A stretch of DNA of 64,000 nucleotides from Lachnospiraceae bacterium (lineage in GTDB: Bacteria; Bacillota; Clostridia; Lachnospirales; Lachnospiraceae). Each line of letters opens with the position of its first letter. Position 1 is the first letter of the stretch. The notes below the pieces were generated by a model, which did no database searches, was not told where the DNA came from, and was given only the letters and a program-made list of their open reading frames with translations. Made by a program: the position numbers and the translations under genes. This document shows positions 52,448-61,576 of this stretch, piece by piece. The DNA lies in the NCBI GenBank assembly GCA_024699045.1, contig JAILQK010000155.1:1-64000 (forward strand), read 5' to 3'.

Positions 52448-53839
52448 ATGGAACTAACAGATGTCAGAACATTGTATAAACAGACAGAGAGATTTATTGA
52501 TAAGGAGATAACGGTAGGAGGCTGGATACGGTCCAATCGTGATTCAAAAAGCTTTGGATTCCTGACATTGTCGGACGGGACATATTTTAATACCCTGCAG
52601 GTCGTGTACGGCAATAAGCTGGACAACTTTCCTGAGCTTACAAAGCTGAACGTAGGAACGGCGGTTATAGCAAAAGGCCGGTTTGTTGCTACACCGGAAG
52701 CAAAGCAGCCTTTTGAGATGCAGGCTGTGGATATCGTGGTCGAAGGGGCAGCGGGGCCGGATTACCCCCTGCAGAAAAAGAGACATACACTGGAATATCT
52801 GAGGACGATGACACATCTCAGAGCCCGGACCAATACTTTTCAGGCTGTTTTTCGTGTCAGATCTCTTGTTGCATATGCCATCCACCGGTTTTTTCAGGAG
52901 AGGGATTTTGTTTATGTCCACACCCCGATCATTACCGGATCCGATGCGGAAGGCGCCGGAGAAATGTTTCAGGTGACGACGCTGCCGCTTAATGATATTC
53001 CCAGGACGGAGAACGGAGAGGTGGATTTTGCCGAAGACTTTTTCGATAAGCCGACGAACCTTACCGTGTCGGGACAGCTCAACGGAGAAACTTTTGCATG
53101 TGCATTTAAGAATATATATACGTTCGGACCGACCTTCAGGGCGGAAAATTCCAATACGACCCGGCATGCGGCAGAGTTTTGGATGATAGAGCCGGAGATC
53201 GCCTTTGCCGACCTTGAGGACGACATGGAGCTGGCCGAGGATATGATCAAATATATCATAAGATACGTTTTGGAGAATGCGCCGGAAGAGATGGCCTTTT
53301 TCAATTCATTCATAGACAAGGGGTTGATCGAGAGGCTTACGCATGTGATAGAGTCTGACTTCGGAAGAGTAACTTATACCAAGGCGGTCGAACTGCTCAA
53401 GGAGCATAACGATGAATTTCAGTATAAAGCCGAGTGGGGCTGTGACCTTCAGACGGAGCATGAAAGATATCTTACTGAGAAGGTCTTTAAGAAGCCGGTC
53501 TTTGTTACCGATTATCCCAAAGACATAAAAGCGTTTTACATGAAGCAGAATCCGGACGGAAAGACCGTTGCGGCCATGGATTGTCTTGTTCCCGGGATAG
53601 GAGAGATAATCGGGGGATCTCAGCGTGAAGAGGATTATGACAAGCTGCTTGGCAGGATGAAGGAGCTTGGGATGGAGGAGGATCAGTACGATTTTTATCT
53701 TGATCTCAGAAAGTACGGGACGGTCAGACATGCCGGCTTTGGGCTCGGGTTTGAGCGGGCGGTCATGTACATCACAGGCATGGAGAATATAAGGGATGTG
53801 TTGCCGTTTCCCAGAACCGTAAACAATTGTGACATCTGA
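52448..53839 (+). CDS. asnS: Asparaginyl-tRNA synthetase
   Basis: AsnRS charges tRNA-Asn directly. The 463 residues contain an N-terminal OB-fold ([21 protein letters not shown]), motif 1 ([25 protein letters not shown]), motif 2 ([25 protein letters not shown]) and motif 3 ([20 protein letters not shown]). The HAAEFWMIE and GSDAEG features separate it from AspRS. The next gene starts about ten bases downstream. Confidence 0.97.
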   Translation: MELTDVRTLYKQTERFIDKEITVGGWIRSNRDSKSFGFLTLSDGTYFNTLQVVYGNKLDNFPELTKLNVGTAVIAKGRFVATPEAKQPFEMQAVDIVVEGAAGPDYPLQKKRHTLEYLRTMTHLRARTNTFQAVFRVRSLVAYAIHRFFQERDFVYVHTPIITGSDAEGAGEMFQVTTLPLNDIPRTENGEVDFAEDFFDKPTNLTVSGQLNGETFACAFKNIYTFGPTFRAENSNTTRHAAEFWMIEPEIAFADLEDDMELAEDMIKYIIRYVLENAPEEMAFFNSFIDKGLIERLTHVIESDFGRVTYTKAVELLKEHNDEFQYKAEWGCDLQTEHERYLTEKVFKKPVFVTDYPKDIKAFYMKQNPDGKTVAAMDCLVPGIGEIIGGSQREEDYDKLLGRMKELGMEEDQYDFYLDLRKYGTVRHAGFGLGFERAVMYITGMENIRDVLPFPRTVNNCDI

Positions 53840-53850
53840 CGGGGGTGTAT

Positions 53851-55236
53851 TTGAAGAACAATAAGGCAAGGATAATATCATTAATGGTCGCCGTTTCTTT
53901 ATTGGCGGGAGGGTTCGGAAGATCCGCATTTGCGGACACAAAGTCACAGCTTCAAAAAGAAACAGCCGCAAATCAGGAAAAGCTTGATGAAACCGAGGCC
54001 GAAGCAAGCGATCTTGAGTCCGAAAAGGAGATGGCCGAGGAAGAACTGGCGGAAGCGCAGAACCGGCTTGTAGAGCTGATCGCCTCGGTAGCTATCCTCG
54101 AGAGTGATATCGAGAAAAAGAAGGAGGAGATCGCGCAGGCTGAGATCGAGCTTGCTGCAGCGGAGGAAGAAGAAGAGCGTCAGTATAATACCATGTGTGC
54201 CCGTATCCGATACATGTACGAGAACGGGACGAACAGCTCTACGGAATATATAGATATACTGCTAAATGCCGAGAGTCTGACGGATGCGCTGAACAAGGCG
54301 GCATACGCCGAAAAGCTGGCGGAATTTGACAGAAACATGCTAAACAAGTATGTGGCGGCAAAGGAGGCTCTGGCTGAAAGGAAGCAGGTTCTGGAAGACG
54401 ACCTTTCGGAGCTTGAAGAGGTCCAGACCGATCTGGAGGAGAGCGAAGCAGAACTTAATGCAACGATAGAAGAGCAGCAGTCCACCATAGAAAACTTCAG
54501 TTCCAGACTTGCGGCGGCAAAGAGCGAAGCGAAAGCTTATCAGAAAAAGATAGAAGAGGACAATGCCAAAATTGCCAAGATAGTGGCGGCAGAAAAGGAA
54601 GCAGCAAGGAAGAAGGCTGAAGAAGAGGCTGCGAAAAAGAAGGCGGCAGAAGAAGCAGCTAAAAAGAAAGCTCAGGAGGAGGCATCGGCTGCCGAACAGA
54701 GCAAAGCGAAAGAGGAGGCCTCAAAGACTACAGAAAAGTCTGAAGAGCAGCAGGAAGCAAAGACAGAAGAAAAGTCCGAGGAGGAGCAGGAAAAGCAATC
54801 CGAAGAAAGCCAGGAAGAACAGTCTTCGGAAGCACAACAGGAGGAGTCCGAAGAAAAGTCGGAAAGCGGAAGTTCAGGTTCCTCGGGTGGGGGCAAAGGA
54901 GGAGAAATAGCGTCCTATGCCCAGCAGTTTATCGGTAATCCATATGTTCCCGGAGGAACCAGCCTTACCGACGGATGTGACTGTTCAGGATTTACGCAGT
55001 CGGTATACAGTCATTTCGGTTACAGCCTGCCGAGAAGGTCATCTGATCAGGGACAGTACGGTACTGCAGTCGACGGGATGGAAAATGCGCAGCCGGGAGA
55101 TATCTTTTATTATGTGGGTCATGTGGGAATATATATAGGAAACGGATATATTGTCCATGCATCGACGCCCGCTACGGGTATCAAGGTCACACCGGCTACT
55201 TACAGATCGATATCATCGATAAGAAGGATCGTATAA
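53851..55236 (+). CDS. Secreted NlpC/P60 endopeptidase with coiled-coil N terminus
   Basis: A cell-wall hydrolase of about 461 residues. A signal peptide ends near SAFADTK; residues 30-260 form a long coiled coil as in PcsB/CwlO proteins, then a Lys/Ala/Glu- and Ser/Glu/Gln-rich linker (to about 350) and a C-terminal NlpC/P60 domain with catalytic Cys in DGCDCSGFTQSVY and His in GHVGIYIGNGYIVHAS. It should cut D-Glu-to-diamino-acid bonds in the stem peptide. TTG at 53851 is preferred because GGGGGTG lies in front; GTG at 53845 (two residues longer) overlaps that ribosome site. The next gene starts on the base after its stop. CwlO-type enzymes need FtsEX, and an ftsEX pair is present at 33.2 kb. 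Confidence 0.9.
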   Translation: MKNNKARIISLMVAVSLLAGGFGRSAFADTKSQLQKETAANQEKLDETEAEASDLESEKEMAEEELAEAQNRLVELIASVAILESDIEKKKEEIAQAEIELAAAEEEEERQYNTMCARIRYMYENGTNSSTEYIDILLNAESLTDALNKAAYAEKLAEFDRNMLNKYVAAKEALAERKQVLEDDLSELEEVQTDLEESEAELNATIEEQQSTIENFSSRLAAAKSEAKAYQKKIEEDNAKIAKIVAAEKEAARKKAEEEAAKKKAAEEAAKKKAQEEASAAEQSKAKEEASKTTEKSEEQQEAKTEEKSEEEQEKQSEESQEEQSSEAQQEESEEKSESGSSGSSGGGKGGEIASYAQQFIGNPYVPGGTSLTDGCDCSGFTQSVYSHFGYSLPRRSSDQGQYGTAVDGMENAQPGDIFYYVGHVGIYIGNGYIVHASTPATGIKVTPATYRSISSIRRIV

Positions 55237-55962
55237 ATGTTCAGTTTCAGATCAAGGATAAGATACAGCGAATGTGATTCAAACGGACATCTGGCCCTGA
55301 CAGCCCTGCTTAATTATTTTCAGGATTGTTCTACACTCCAGTCTGAGGAGCTTGGAATAGGTGTTAAGGCCCTCCACGAAAAGGGAACGATGTGGGTGGT
55401 CAATTCCTGGCAGATCGATATAGGCAGATTTCCCGAGCTCGGGGAGGAAGTGGAGACAATAACACTTCCTTACGATATCAAAGGTTTTTTCGGAAGGAGA
55501 AATTTCTGTATGAAGGATGCGTCGGGGGAGTATCTTGCAAAGGCAGATTCACTCTGGACGTATATCTCCATGGCTTCGGGAAAACCCGAAAGGATCCCGG
55601 ATGATATCCTGAGAGGATATAAAATGGACACCAGACTCGAAATGGATTATCTCGGGAGGAAGATATCAAATCCTGCGGACATTGAGGGCAGGGAGATGAC
55701 GGGGATCCCTGTGACCGAATATCTGCTTGATGCGAATCATCATGTTAACAACGGGAAATATGTAGAGCTTGCTTCCGGGATGGTTCCCGGGGTGAACGAT
55801 GCAAAAAGACTGAGGGTGGAATACAGAAAACAGGCATTTCTGGGGGAAACGATAATTCCGACTTTATATGAAACAAAGGACAGGGTAGTGATAAGGATGT
55901 CCGATACGACCGGGAACCCGTATGCAATAGTGGAATTCTCAGATTTCAGGTCAGATGTATGA
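55237..55962 (+). CDS. Acyl-ACP thioesterase (FatA/FatB-like)
   Basis: The enzyme releases fatty acids from acyl carrier protein. The 241 residues form two hot-dog folds: FRSRIRYSECDSNGHLAL at the start with TALLNYFQDCS, then the second fold with DANHHVNNGKYVELA near 165, where Asp/Asn and His of plant-type thioesterases are found. YDIKGFFGRRNFCM is another family segment. Starts at the base after the upstream stop and overlaps cvfB by four bases. Bacterial members often act on short- to medium-chain acyl-ACPs; specificity here is not readable. Confidence 0.9.
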   Translation: MFSFRSRIRYSECDSNGHLALTALLNYFQDCSTLQSEELGIGVKALHEKGTMWVVNSWQIDIGRFPELGEEVETITLPYDIKGFFGRRNFCMKDASGEYLAKADSLWTYISMASGKPERIPDDILRGYKMDTRLEMDYLGRKISNPADIEGREMTGIPVTEYLLDANHHVNNGKYVELASGMVPGVNDAKRLRVEYRKQAFLGETIIPTLYETKDRVVIRMSDTTGNPYAIVEFSDFRSDV

Positions 55963-56789
55963 TAGAAGTAGGAAAAACAATAACCTTAAATGTAAAAAGG
56001 ATGTCCCCGCAGGGGGCCTATCTTTCGGACGGGGAAAGTGATGTTCTGTTGCCGGCCAGGCAGGTTCCGGATGATACGCAGACAGGCGATGCGCTGACAG
56101 TCTTTATCTATCGGGATTCAAAGGACAGGATCATATCCACGGTGAGAGTTCCATTCATAAGGCTTGGAGAGATCGCCAGGCTTAAAGTCAAAGAAATGAC
56201 AAAGATCGGGGCTTTTTTGGATATGGGGCTTGAACGTGATCTGCTTCTGCCTTTTCATGAGATGACATCCGGACCGTCATCCGGCAAAGAGGTCCTTGTT
56301 GCCATGTATCTGGATAAATCCGGGAGACTTTGCGCAACTGAAAAGATATATAAATATCTGGAAAGCAATGCCCCGTATAAAAAGGACGATGAGGTCTCAG
56401 GGACGCTTTATGAGATCAGCAGAAATTTCGGGGCTTTTGTTGCAGTGGATGACAGATATTCCGCCCTTATCCCTGCCAGGGAATTTTCGGGAGGGGCAGA
56501 ACCGGGAGACACGATAGTATGCCGGGTCACGGGAGTCAAGCCGGACGGAAGACTGGATCTTTCCATGAGAAAAAAGGCATATCTTCAGATGGGCGATGAT
56601 GCCGGGACAGTTTTAGATCTCATAATGTCGGACGGGAGCCTCCCGTTTACCGACAAGGCATCGCCTGAGCTGATAAAAGAAAAAACCGGGTTATCAAAGG
56701 CTGCATTTAAGAGAGCCGTGGGGCATCTCTTAAAAGAGAAAAAGATAGTGATAAAGGAGGATGGGATATATGAAAGCGATACAGACTGA
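55959..56789 (+). CDS. cvfB: CvfB-family S1 RNA-binding protein
   Basis: CvfB (YitL) has three S1-type OB-folds and a C-terminal winged helix and binds RNA; in Staphylococcus it affects virulence gene expression. The 276 residues match: S1 repeats at about 1-65 (GAYLSDGESDVLLPARQV), 66-135 (IGAFLDMGLERDLLLP), 140-212 (NFGAFVAVDDRYSALIPAREF), and a winged-helix end (LIKEKTGLSKAAFKRAVGHLLKE). Starts at an ATGA overlap with the thioesterase gene and runs 20 bases into ridA. Confidence 0.92.
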   Translation: MIEVGKTITLNVKRMSPQGAYLSDGESDVLLPARQVPDDTQTGDALTVFIYRDSKDRIISTVRVPFIRLGEIARLKVKEMTKIGAFLDMGLERDLLLPFHEMTSGPSSGKEVLVAMYLDKSGRLCATEKIYKYLESNAPYKKDDEVSGTLYEISRNFGAFVAVDDRYSALIPAREFSGGAEPGDTIVCRVTGVKPDGRLDLSMRKKAYLQMGDDAGTVLDLIMSDGSLPFTDKASPELIKEKTGLSKAAFKRAVGHLLKEKKIVIKEDGIYESDTD

Positions 56790-57150
56790 CAGGGCACCGG
56801 CGGCGATAGGACCGTATTCTCAGGCGATCGATGTCGGAGAAATGATATTTACCTCGGGGATAATTCCCGTGATACCATCTACAGGAGAGATCGAGGGGGA
56901 GGATGCTCCTTCCCAGGCCCGGCAGGCGTTTAAGAATCTCGCAGCCCTGCTGGAGGATGCGGGATCGGGAATCGATAAAGTGATCAAGACGACGGTCTTT
57001 ATCAAGGACATGAATGACTTTGCAAAGATCAACAAGGTTTACGAGGAATTTTTCTGCATACCCTATCCGGCCAGAAGCTGCGTCGAGGTCGCTCGTCTTC
57101 CCAAGGATGTACTGATCGAGGTAGAGGCTGTCGCAGAAAAAAAGGCCTGA
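56770..57150 (+). CDS. ridA: RidA-family enamine/imine deaminase
   Basis: RidA hydrolyses reactive 2-aminoacrylate-type enamines made by PLP enzymes. The 126 residues have the family start MKAIQTDRAPAAIGPYSQAI, FTSGIIPVIPSTGEI, and the active-site Arg and Glu region YPARSCVEVARLPKDVLIEVEAVA. Two ATG codons lie behind AAGGAGG; the first (56761) touches the ribosome site, so the second at 56770 is chosen. It overlaps the end of cvfB. Confidence 0.95.
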   Translation: MKAIQTDRAPAAIGPYSQAIDVGEMIFTSGIIPVIPSTGEIEGEDAPSQARQAFKNLAALLEDAGSGIDKVIKTTVFIKDMNDFAKINKVYEEFFCIPYPARSCVEVARLPKDVLIEVEAVAEKKA

Positions 57151-57154
57151 TAAT

Positions 57155-57183
57155 TTGACAATATCGGGAAAATATGGTTTAAT
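57155..57183 (+). promoter_or_regulatory. Strong promoter of the 77-residue gene
   Basis: A perfect TTGACA and TTTAAT (with TGG in front) are spaced by 17 bases and lie just after ridA. Confidence 0.85.
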
Positions 57184-57243
57184 CCGACCGACACTTTGTA
57201 TGTCGTAGCAGACACCCCATATAAAACAAAGGAGGTTATCATA

Positions 57244-57477
57244 ATGAAGATTGAAAACATCAAAGATATCGACAAATTCTTTAAGGTAGTTGACGAGTGC
57301 AAGGGCAAGGTTGAGCTTGTAACGGGCGAAGGCGACAGACTTAATCTTAAGAGCAAGCTGTCTCAGTACGTTTCGATGGCCAATATCTTTTCAGATGGTG
57401 TCATCAAGGAGCTTGAACTTGTGGCGTATGAGCCCGAAGATATAGACAAGCTTGTCAATTACATGATCAATCAGTGA
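57244..57477 (+). CDS. Small conserved protein of unknown function (77 residues)
   Basis: I do not recognise a named family, although I recall close relatives in other Lachnospiraceae. The protein is small and acidic, with two helices (IDKFFKVVDECKG; SKLSQYVSMANIFSD), a beta segment (KVELVTGEGDRLNL) and a final helix (PEDIDKLVNYMINQ). No signal peptide or membrane segment. It has its own near-consensus promoter, an AAGGAGG ribosome site with eight-base spacing, and a very stable terminator, which suggests a strongly expressed single gene. The upstream in-frame start at 57196 is ignored because it has no ribosome site. The KVELVTGEGDRLNLKS strand pair might bind a nucleic acid or a partner protein; that is a guess. 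Confidence 0.85.
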   Translation: MKIENIKDIDKFFKVVDECKGKVELVTGEGDRLNLKSKLSQYVSMANIFSDGVIKELELVAYEPEDIDKLVNYMINQ

Positions 57478-57506
57478 GTTGTTTTCATTGAAAGACCGGC
57501 AGTAAG

Positions 57507-57540
57507 ACCCCCGGCCGCTGTGCGGCGGGGGATTTTTCAT
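57507..57540 (+). terminator. Strong terminator after the 77-residue gene
   Basis: CCCCC and CCGC pair with GCGG and GGGGG around a TGT loop with one bulged G, followed by ATTTTTCATTT. Confidence 0.93.
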
Positions 57541-57566
57541 TTATGCGATTTCGGCTTACTCTTTTG

Positions 57567-57596
57567 TTGACACTCCCAGTGAGAATGAGATAAAGT
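57567..57596 (+). promoter_or_regulatory. Promoter of xylB
   Basis: A perfect TTGACA and TAAAGT are spaced by 18 bases, 32 bases before the start codon. No catabolite-repression palindrome was recognised in this short leader. Confidence 0.75.
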
Positions 57597-57628
57597 TAAG
57601 TTTAAAAAGTGATCTAGGAGGGTGATTT

Positions 57629-59092
57629 ATGTATTATATAGGCGTAGATCTGGGTACTTCGGCAGTTAAGCTTCTTTTGATGGAATCTGACGGAACGATC
57701 GTAAAGATAGTGTCAAAAAAATATCCTATTTCTTTTCCGTCACCCGGATGGTCGGAGCAGGAGCCGGATGACTGGTGGGATGCCGTCAAAAAAGGGATTC
57801 CTGAGCTGATTTCAGCGATAGATGCGTCAAAGGTTGCCGGTATCTCTTTCGGGGGCCAGATGCATGGACTTGTGATACTCGATAAGGAAGACAAGGTGAT
57901 CCGTCCGGCTATTCTGTGGAATGACGGAAGGACACAGAAAGAAACGGATTATCTCAATAATGTCATCGGCAAGGATAAACTTTCCGCATATACGGCTAAT
58001 ATAGCATTTGCGGGTTTTACAGCGCCTAAGATCCTTTGGTTAAAGGAAAATGAGCCTGAGAATTTTGCACGTATAGATAAGATAATGCTCCCGAAGGATT
58101 ATATTGCCTACAGGTTAACGGGGGTTCATTGTACCGACCCCTCGGATGCATCGGGAATGCTGCTCTATGACGTAAAGAACCGTAAGTGGTCCAAAGAAAT
58201 GTGTGATATATGCGGCATCAACGAAACAATGCTGGCAAAGGTATATGAGTCATATGAAAAAGTCGGGACCGTAAGGGCAGAGATCGCTTCCGAACTTGGA
58301 CTGTCCGATTCCGTTATAGTCGCAGCAGGCGCCGGGGATAACGCAGCGGCAGCGGTAGGGACCGGAACAGTCGGAGAGGGGTTATGCAATATAAGTCTCG
58401 GGACCTCAGGTACCATATTTATCTCCAGTCACGATTTCAAGATGGATACTTTTAATGCGATACATTCATTTGCACATGCCGATGGTTATTATCATTTGAT
58501 GGGATGTATGCTTTCGGCGGCATCCTGTAAGGCGTGGTTCATCGAGGATATATTGAAGACGGACGATTATGCCGGAGAGCAGGGGAAGATAACCGACGAT
58601 ATGCTGGGCAGGAACAATATATTCTTTATGCCTTATCTGATGGGAGAAAGATCTCCGTATAATAATCCCAATGCCAGAGCGGCATTTATCGGGATGTCAA
58701 TGGACAGCACCCGTACGGATATGCTTCAGGCAGTTATGGAGGGGATAACTTTTGGGATCCGGGATTCATATGAAGTAGCCAAGGCGCTTGGGATAGATGT
58801 AAAGCGTACAAGGATATGCGGGGGCGGATCCAAAGGAGAGCTTCCGAAGAAGATGATGGCGGATATCCTTAATATTGATGTCGATGTCCCCGAGAATGAT
58901 CAGGGGCCTGCAATGGGAGGCGCGATCCTTGCGGCTGTGGCAGCAGGAGAGTATCCGTCTGTCGAGGAGGCCACCGAGAAGATAGTAAAGATGGAGGGAA
59001 CCATACATCCCGATCCGGCCGTTGCGGCTCTTTACGAGGAGAAATATCAGCGCTACAGAAAGCTGTACCCGTTGCTTAAGGAGTGGTACTGA
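57629..59092 (+). CDS. xylB: Xylulokinase (FGGY-family carbohydrate kinase)
   Basis: XylB phosphorylates D-xylulose to xylulose-5-phosphate for the pentose-phosphate pathway. The 487 residues show the actin-fold phosphate motifs: YYIGVDLGTSAVKLLLME at the start, GISFGGQMHGLV near 73, the catalytic Asp in LWNDGRTQKE near 97, GAGDNAAAAVGTG near 235 and RICGGGSKGELPKKMMADIL near 395. The GWSEQEPDDWW segment near 48 is typical of xylulokinases. No xylose isomerase or transporter gene is next to it. Confidence 0.93.
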   Translation: MYYIGVDLGTSAVKLLLMESDGTIVKIVSKKYPISFPSPGWSEQEPDDWWDAVKKGIPELISAIDASKVAGISFGGQMHGLVILDKEDKVIRPAILWNDGRTQKETDYLNNVIGKDKLSAYTANIAFAGFTAPKILWLKENEPENFARIDKIMLPKDYIAYRLTGVHCTDPSDASGMLLYDVKNRKWSKEMCDICGINETMLAKVYESYEKVGTVRAEIASELGLSDSVIVAAGAGDNAAAAVGTGTVGEGLCNISLGTSGTIFISSHDFKMDTFNAIHSFAHADGYYHLMGCMLSAASCKAWFIEDILKTDDYAGEQGKITDDMLGRNNIFFMPYLMGERSPYNNPNARAAFIGMSMDSTRTDMLQAVMEGITFGIRDSYEVAKALGIDVKRTRICGGGSKGELPKKMMADILNIDVDVPENDQGPAMGGAILAAVAAGEYPSVEEATEKIVKMEGTIHPDPAVAALYEEKYQRYRKLYPLLKEWY

Positions 59093-59115
59093 CCTGTAAC
59101 GACAAGCGCCCGGGG

Positions 59116-59145
59116 TTTACAGAAATAGACTTACAAGCGTATAAT
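59116..59145 (+). promoter_or_regulatory. Promoter of the YesL/diguanylate cyclase operon
   Basis: TTTACA and TATAAT are spaced by 18 bases, about 30 bases before the YesL start. The run CGGGG ... AAGCG(T)TATAAT closely resembles the promoter at 63956. Confidence 0.8.
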
Positions 59146-59173
59146 ATTTCTGTATGAGCTTTGGGGGAAACAG

Positions 59174-59914
59174 ATGAAAGACTTTTTTAGTTTCGATAGC
59201 AGTTTTTTCAGGATGTTGGACAAGCTGGGCAGCCTTTTTATCCTGAATCTTCTGACCCTCGTCTGCTCGATCCCTATAGTTACGGTGGGAGCATCATTTA
59301 CGGCACTGTACTATGTGACAATGAAAATGGTCAGAGACGAGGAGACTTACGTAATCAAGGATTTTTTCAGGTCTTTCAGGCAGAATTTCCTTCAAGGGAC
59401 AGCGATATGGATGATCTTACTGGTCATTGCGTCTGTACTGGTCTATGACTACAGGCTCATGGCACTTAATCCGGAAGCTATTCCGGGAGCAAAAGTTTTT
59501 ACGATACTGATAATGGCGTGCTCCGTGTTTTATGCGCTGGAACTGGCTTTTGTTTTTCCGGTTCTCGCTAAGTTTTACAATACTGTGAGACAGACCATGA
59601 AGAATGCGCTTTTTATGGGAATAAGGCATTTCCCAAAGACTGTGGCGATCATTTTTATCGATGTTATTTTTCTGGTGATCACTATAGTTGGATTATACCG
59701 AAACGGGCGCAGTTTTGTAGCTCCGCTGTATGTTTGTTTAGGTTTTGCCGTGCCGGCGTATGCAAATTCATATATACTCGTAAAAATATTTGATCAGTAT
59801 ATTCCGGAGGAGGATGTTTCCTGTAAAGAGCTGGAAACAGGGGTGGCGATCGAAGAAATGGAAACAGATTCATCAATAGACACAGGCGAATATGGCAAAG
59901 AAGAAAAACGGTAA
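59174..59914 (+). CDS. YesL-family membrane protein (DUF624)
   Basis: A 246-residue membrane protein with five or six helices: one near 18-45 (LFILNLLTLVCSIPIVTVGASFTALYY in pieces), two near 75-130, two near 150-200, and an acidic cytoplasmic tail. The start FFSFDSSFFRMLDKLGSLF is the hallmark of YesL proteins, which usually sit in oligosaccharide or rhamnogalacturonan uptake loci of Bacillota; their role is unknown. Here the partner is a diguanylate cyclase, whose ATG lies 23 bases inside this gene, so the two are translationally linked. Confidence 0.88.
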   Translation: MKDFFSFDSSFFRMLDKLGSLFILNLLTLVCSIPIVTVGASFTALYYVTMKMVRDEETYVIKDFFRSFRQNFLQGTAIWMILLVIASVLVYDYRLMALNPEAIPGAKVFTILIMACSVFYALELAFVFPVLAKFYNTVRQTMKNALFMGIRHFPKTVAIIFIDVIFLVITIVGLYRNGRSFVAPLYVCLGFAVPAYANSYILVKIFDQYIPEEDVSCKELETGVAIEEMETDSSIDTGEYGKEEKR

Positions 59915-61433
59915 CAACGACGGACTTGACATTATCAATATAACGCAGTGGGCGATACCCACCGCGATACTTTTTATCTATGTATTGGTCACTTTGTACA
60001 GTTTTTCGTCCGATATGAAAAAGGATGCACTCTACTCTTTACGTCAGAAAATATCGGATTATAACGATTCTCTGATCCTTTCTTTTAATTCCAAGATGGA
60101 AATATCTCAGGCCGTTGCCACGGCTACAAGTCAGGTCGTATCCAGAGATCTGGCAGCGGGAAAGGATGTAAAAGAGATCATGAAGGAGGTCGTGGAACCC
60201 ACTGTGGATGATGCCATCGCGATCGGAGCAGAGCTTGTCGATGCATCGGGAAAAGGGGTATCTTCTGACGGGAGGGAGGTCTCCTATGCAGATACCGAGA
60301 CATTGGAGAAGTGTTTGAAAGAGAATACGATAGTGTATTCCGCTCCGTATGAACAAGGGGGAGCCTGGTATGTCAATCTTGTCGTGCCCGTAAAAGGAGC
60401 TTCAGGAAAGGCCGAATACGCTTTGAGCTACCAGTTTATAACAGATGTTTTCAGTGAGATCCCGACAACGAGTAAATTTGACGGCAGGACATGCTATGCT
60501 CTGGTAGGAAGTGACGGCACGGTTTTAAGTGTAGCGGGAAGGAACATACTTACCAAAGGGGAAAATATCTTTGATTCTGACAATGTTGTAATACCTACTT
60601 CAACCGTTAATCGTACCAAGAACAATTTCAGCAATCGCAATGCCGGTTATACAGACTGTACCGTTGGAGGAGAGGGCAGGGTCATGGTCTATGATCCGGC
60701 CACTTATTCCGGGATCAACGTCATCTCGTTTATGACTGCCAGCTATATAGAGAATGAAGCACATTCCACATATGGCAACATGGAGAACATCATGGTCCGG
60801 ATAGTTGTGGCAATGGTTGCGTTCTTTATAGCGATACTGGCGATCCATCTGGCCAATAAAGCGGTCAATACAAAGCATAATCAGTCCTTACAGGAGAAAG
60901 CGGAGACCGATCTGCTTACCGGACTTTTGAATAAGATATCAACCGAGCAAAAGGTTACGGATTATCTTGCGGAGGCGGGAAAAAAAGGACAGAGTGCTAT
61001 TCTTTTCCTTATCGATATCGATAATTTCAAGAAGGTGAACGATACCATGGGACATGCTTTCGGCGATGAGCTTCTCGCCGGACTCGGGTTGGGACTGTCA
61101 ACATTGTTCAGGGCTACGGATATAGTCGGACGAATCGGAGGGGATGAGTTCCTTGTTCTTATGAGAAATATCAATCCTGATGAGGAAACCAAGAAAAGAG
61201 AGGCTGATAAACTCCTGACATTCTTCAGAGACTTTAAGGTCGGCGAGTATGTTCAGTACAGATGCACGGCTTCCATAGGAGGAGCGGTCTTCAGTCAGGA
61301 CGGAAAAGATTTTGAAGAGCTCTATAAAGCGGCGGACAATGCAATGTATGAATCAAAGCGGCACGGGAAAAACCGGGTCGCCTATTACGGAGAGGTATTG
61401 GAGGGACCTGTAACGGAACTGGGCAGACATTAA
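59892..61433 (+). CDS. Membrane-bound diguanylate cyclase with extracytoplasmic sensor
   Basis: The enzyme should make cyclic di-GMP in response to an outside signal. Of 513 residues, a helix near 17-36 and a second near 303-325 bracket an external domain of about 265 residues whose strands (YVNLVVPVKGASGKAEYALSY in pieces, VMVYDPATYSGINVISF) suggest a dCache fold. The GGDEF domain at about 345-500 has an intact active site (RIGGDEF) and an inhibitory I-site RxxD (RATD) five residues in front, so product feedback is expected. The start overlaps the YesL gene by 23 bases. No c-di-GMP effector or phosphodiesterase gene is in the window. Confidence 0.93.
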   Translation: MAKKKNGNNDGLDIINITQWAIPTAILFIYVLVTLYSFSSDMKKDALYSLRQKISDYNDSLILSFNSKMEISQAVATATSQVVSRDLAAGKDVKEIMKEVVEPTVDDAIAIGAELVDASGKGVSSDGREVSYADTETLEKCLKENTIVYSAPYEQGGAWYVNLVVPVKGASGKAEYALSYQFITDVFSEIPTTSKFDGRTCYALVGSDGTVLSVAGRNILTKGENIFDSDNVVIPTSTVNRTKNNFSNRNAGYTDCTVGGEGRVMVYDPATYSGINVISFMTASYIENEAHSTYGNMENIMVRIVVAMVAFFIAILAIHLANKAVNTKHNQSLQEKAETDLLTGLLNKISTEQKVTDYLAEAGKKGQSAILFLIDIDNFKKVNDTMGHAFGDELLAGLGLGLSTLFRATDIVGRIGGDEFLVLMRNINPDEETKKREADKLLTFFRDFKVGEYVQYRCTASIGGAVFSQDGKDFEELYKAADNAMYESKRHGKNRVAYYGEVLEGPVTELGRH

Positions 61434-61475
61434 AGATTACTAAAAATCGTTAAGTATTTTTGGTGAGTTATGGTA

Positions 61476-61504
61476 TTGGTTTGGAGCCTTCTAATTGTTA
61501 TACT
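61476..61504 (+). promoter_or_regulatory. Promoter of msmX
   Basis: TTGGTT and TATACT are spaced by 17 bases, 72 bases before the start codon. The predicted start site falls at the left edge of the 28-bp palindrome. Confidence 0.5.
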
Positions 61505-61508
61505 TTTA

Positions 61509-61536
61509 CCGTTGGGCCGGATATCCGGTTCAACGG
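61509..61536 (+). repeat. 28-bp palindrome at the msmX transcription start
   Basis: CCGTTGGGCCGG leads into ATATCCGGTTCAACGG; all positions pair except two that are G-T. It could be an operator across the start site, a 5' stem-loop on the mRNA, or (with the T-rich ATTTATTATTT behind it) a terminator of the upstream cyclase operon. Confidence 0.55.
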
Positions 61537-61576
61537 ATTTATTATTTAATCATCAAAATAGGAGGTTATTTGTTTT

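Noticed and set aside
54590-54890. Repeat array in the NlpC/P60 gene
   Set aside because: The Lys/Ala/Glu and Ser/Glu/Gln codon repetition is an imperfect low-complexity protein linker and not a CRISPR or a DNA repeat element.
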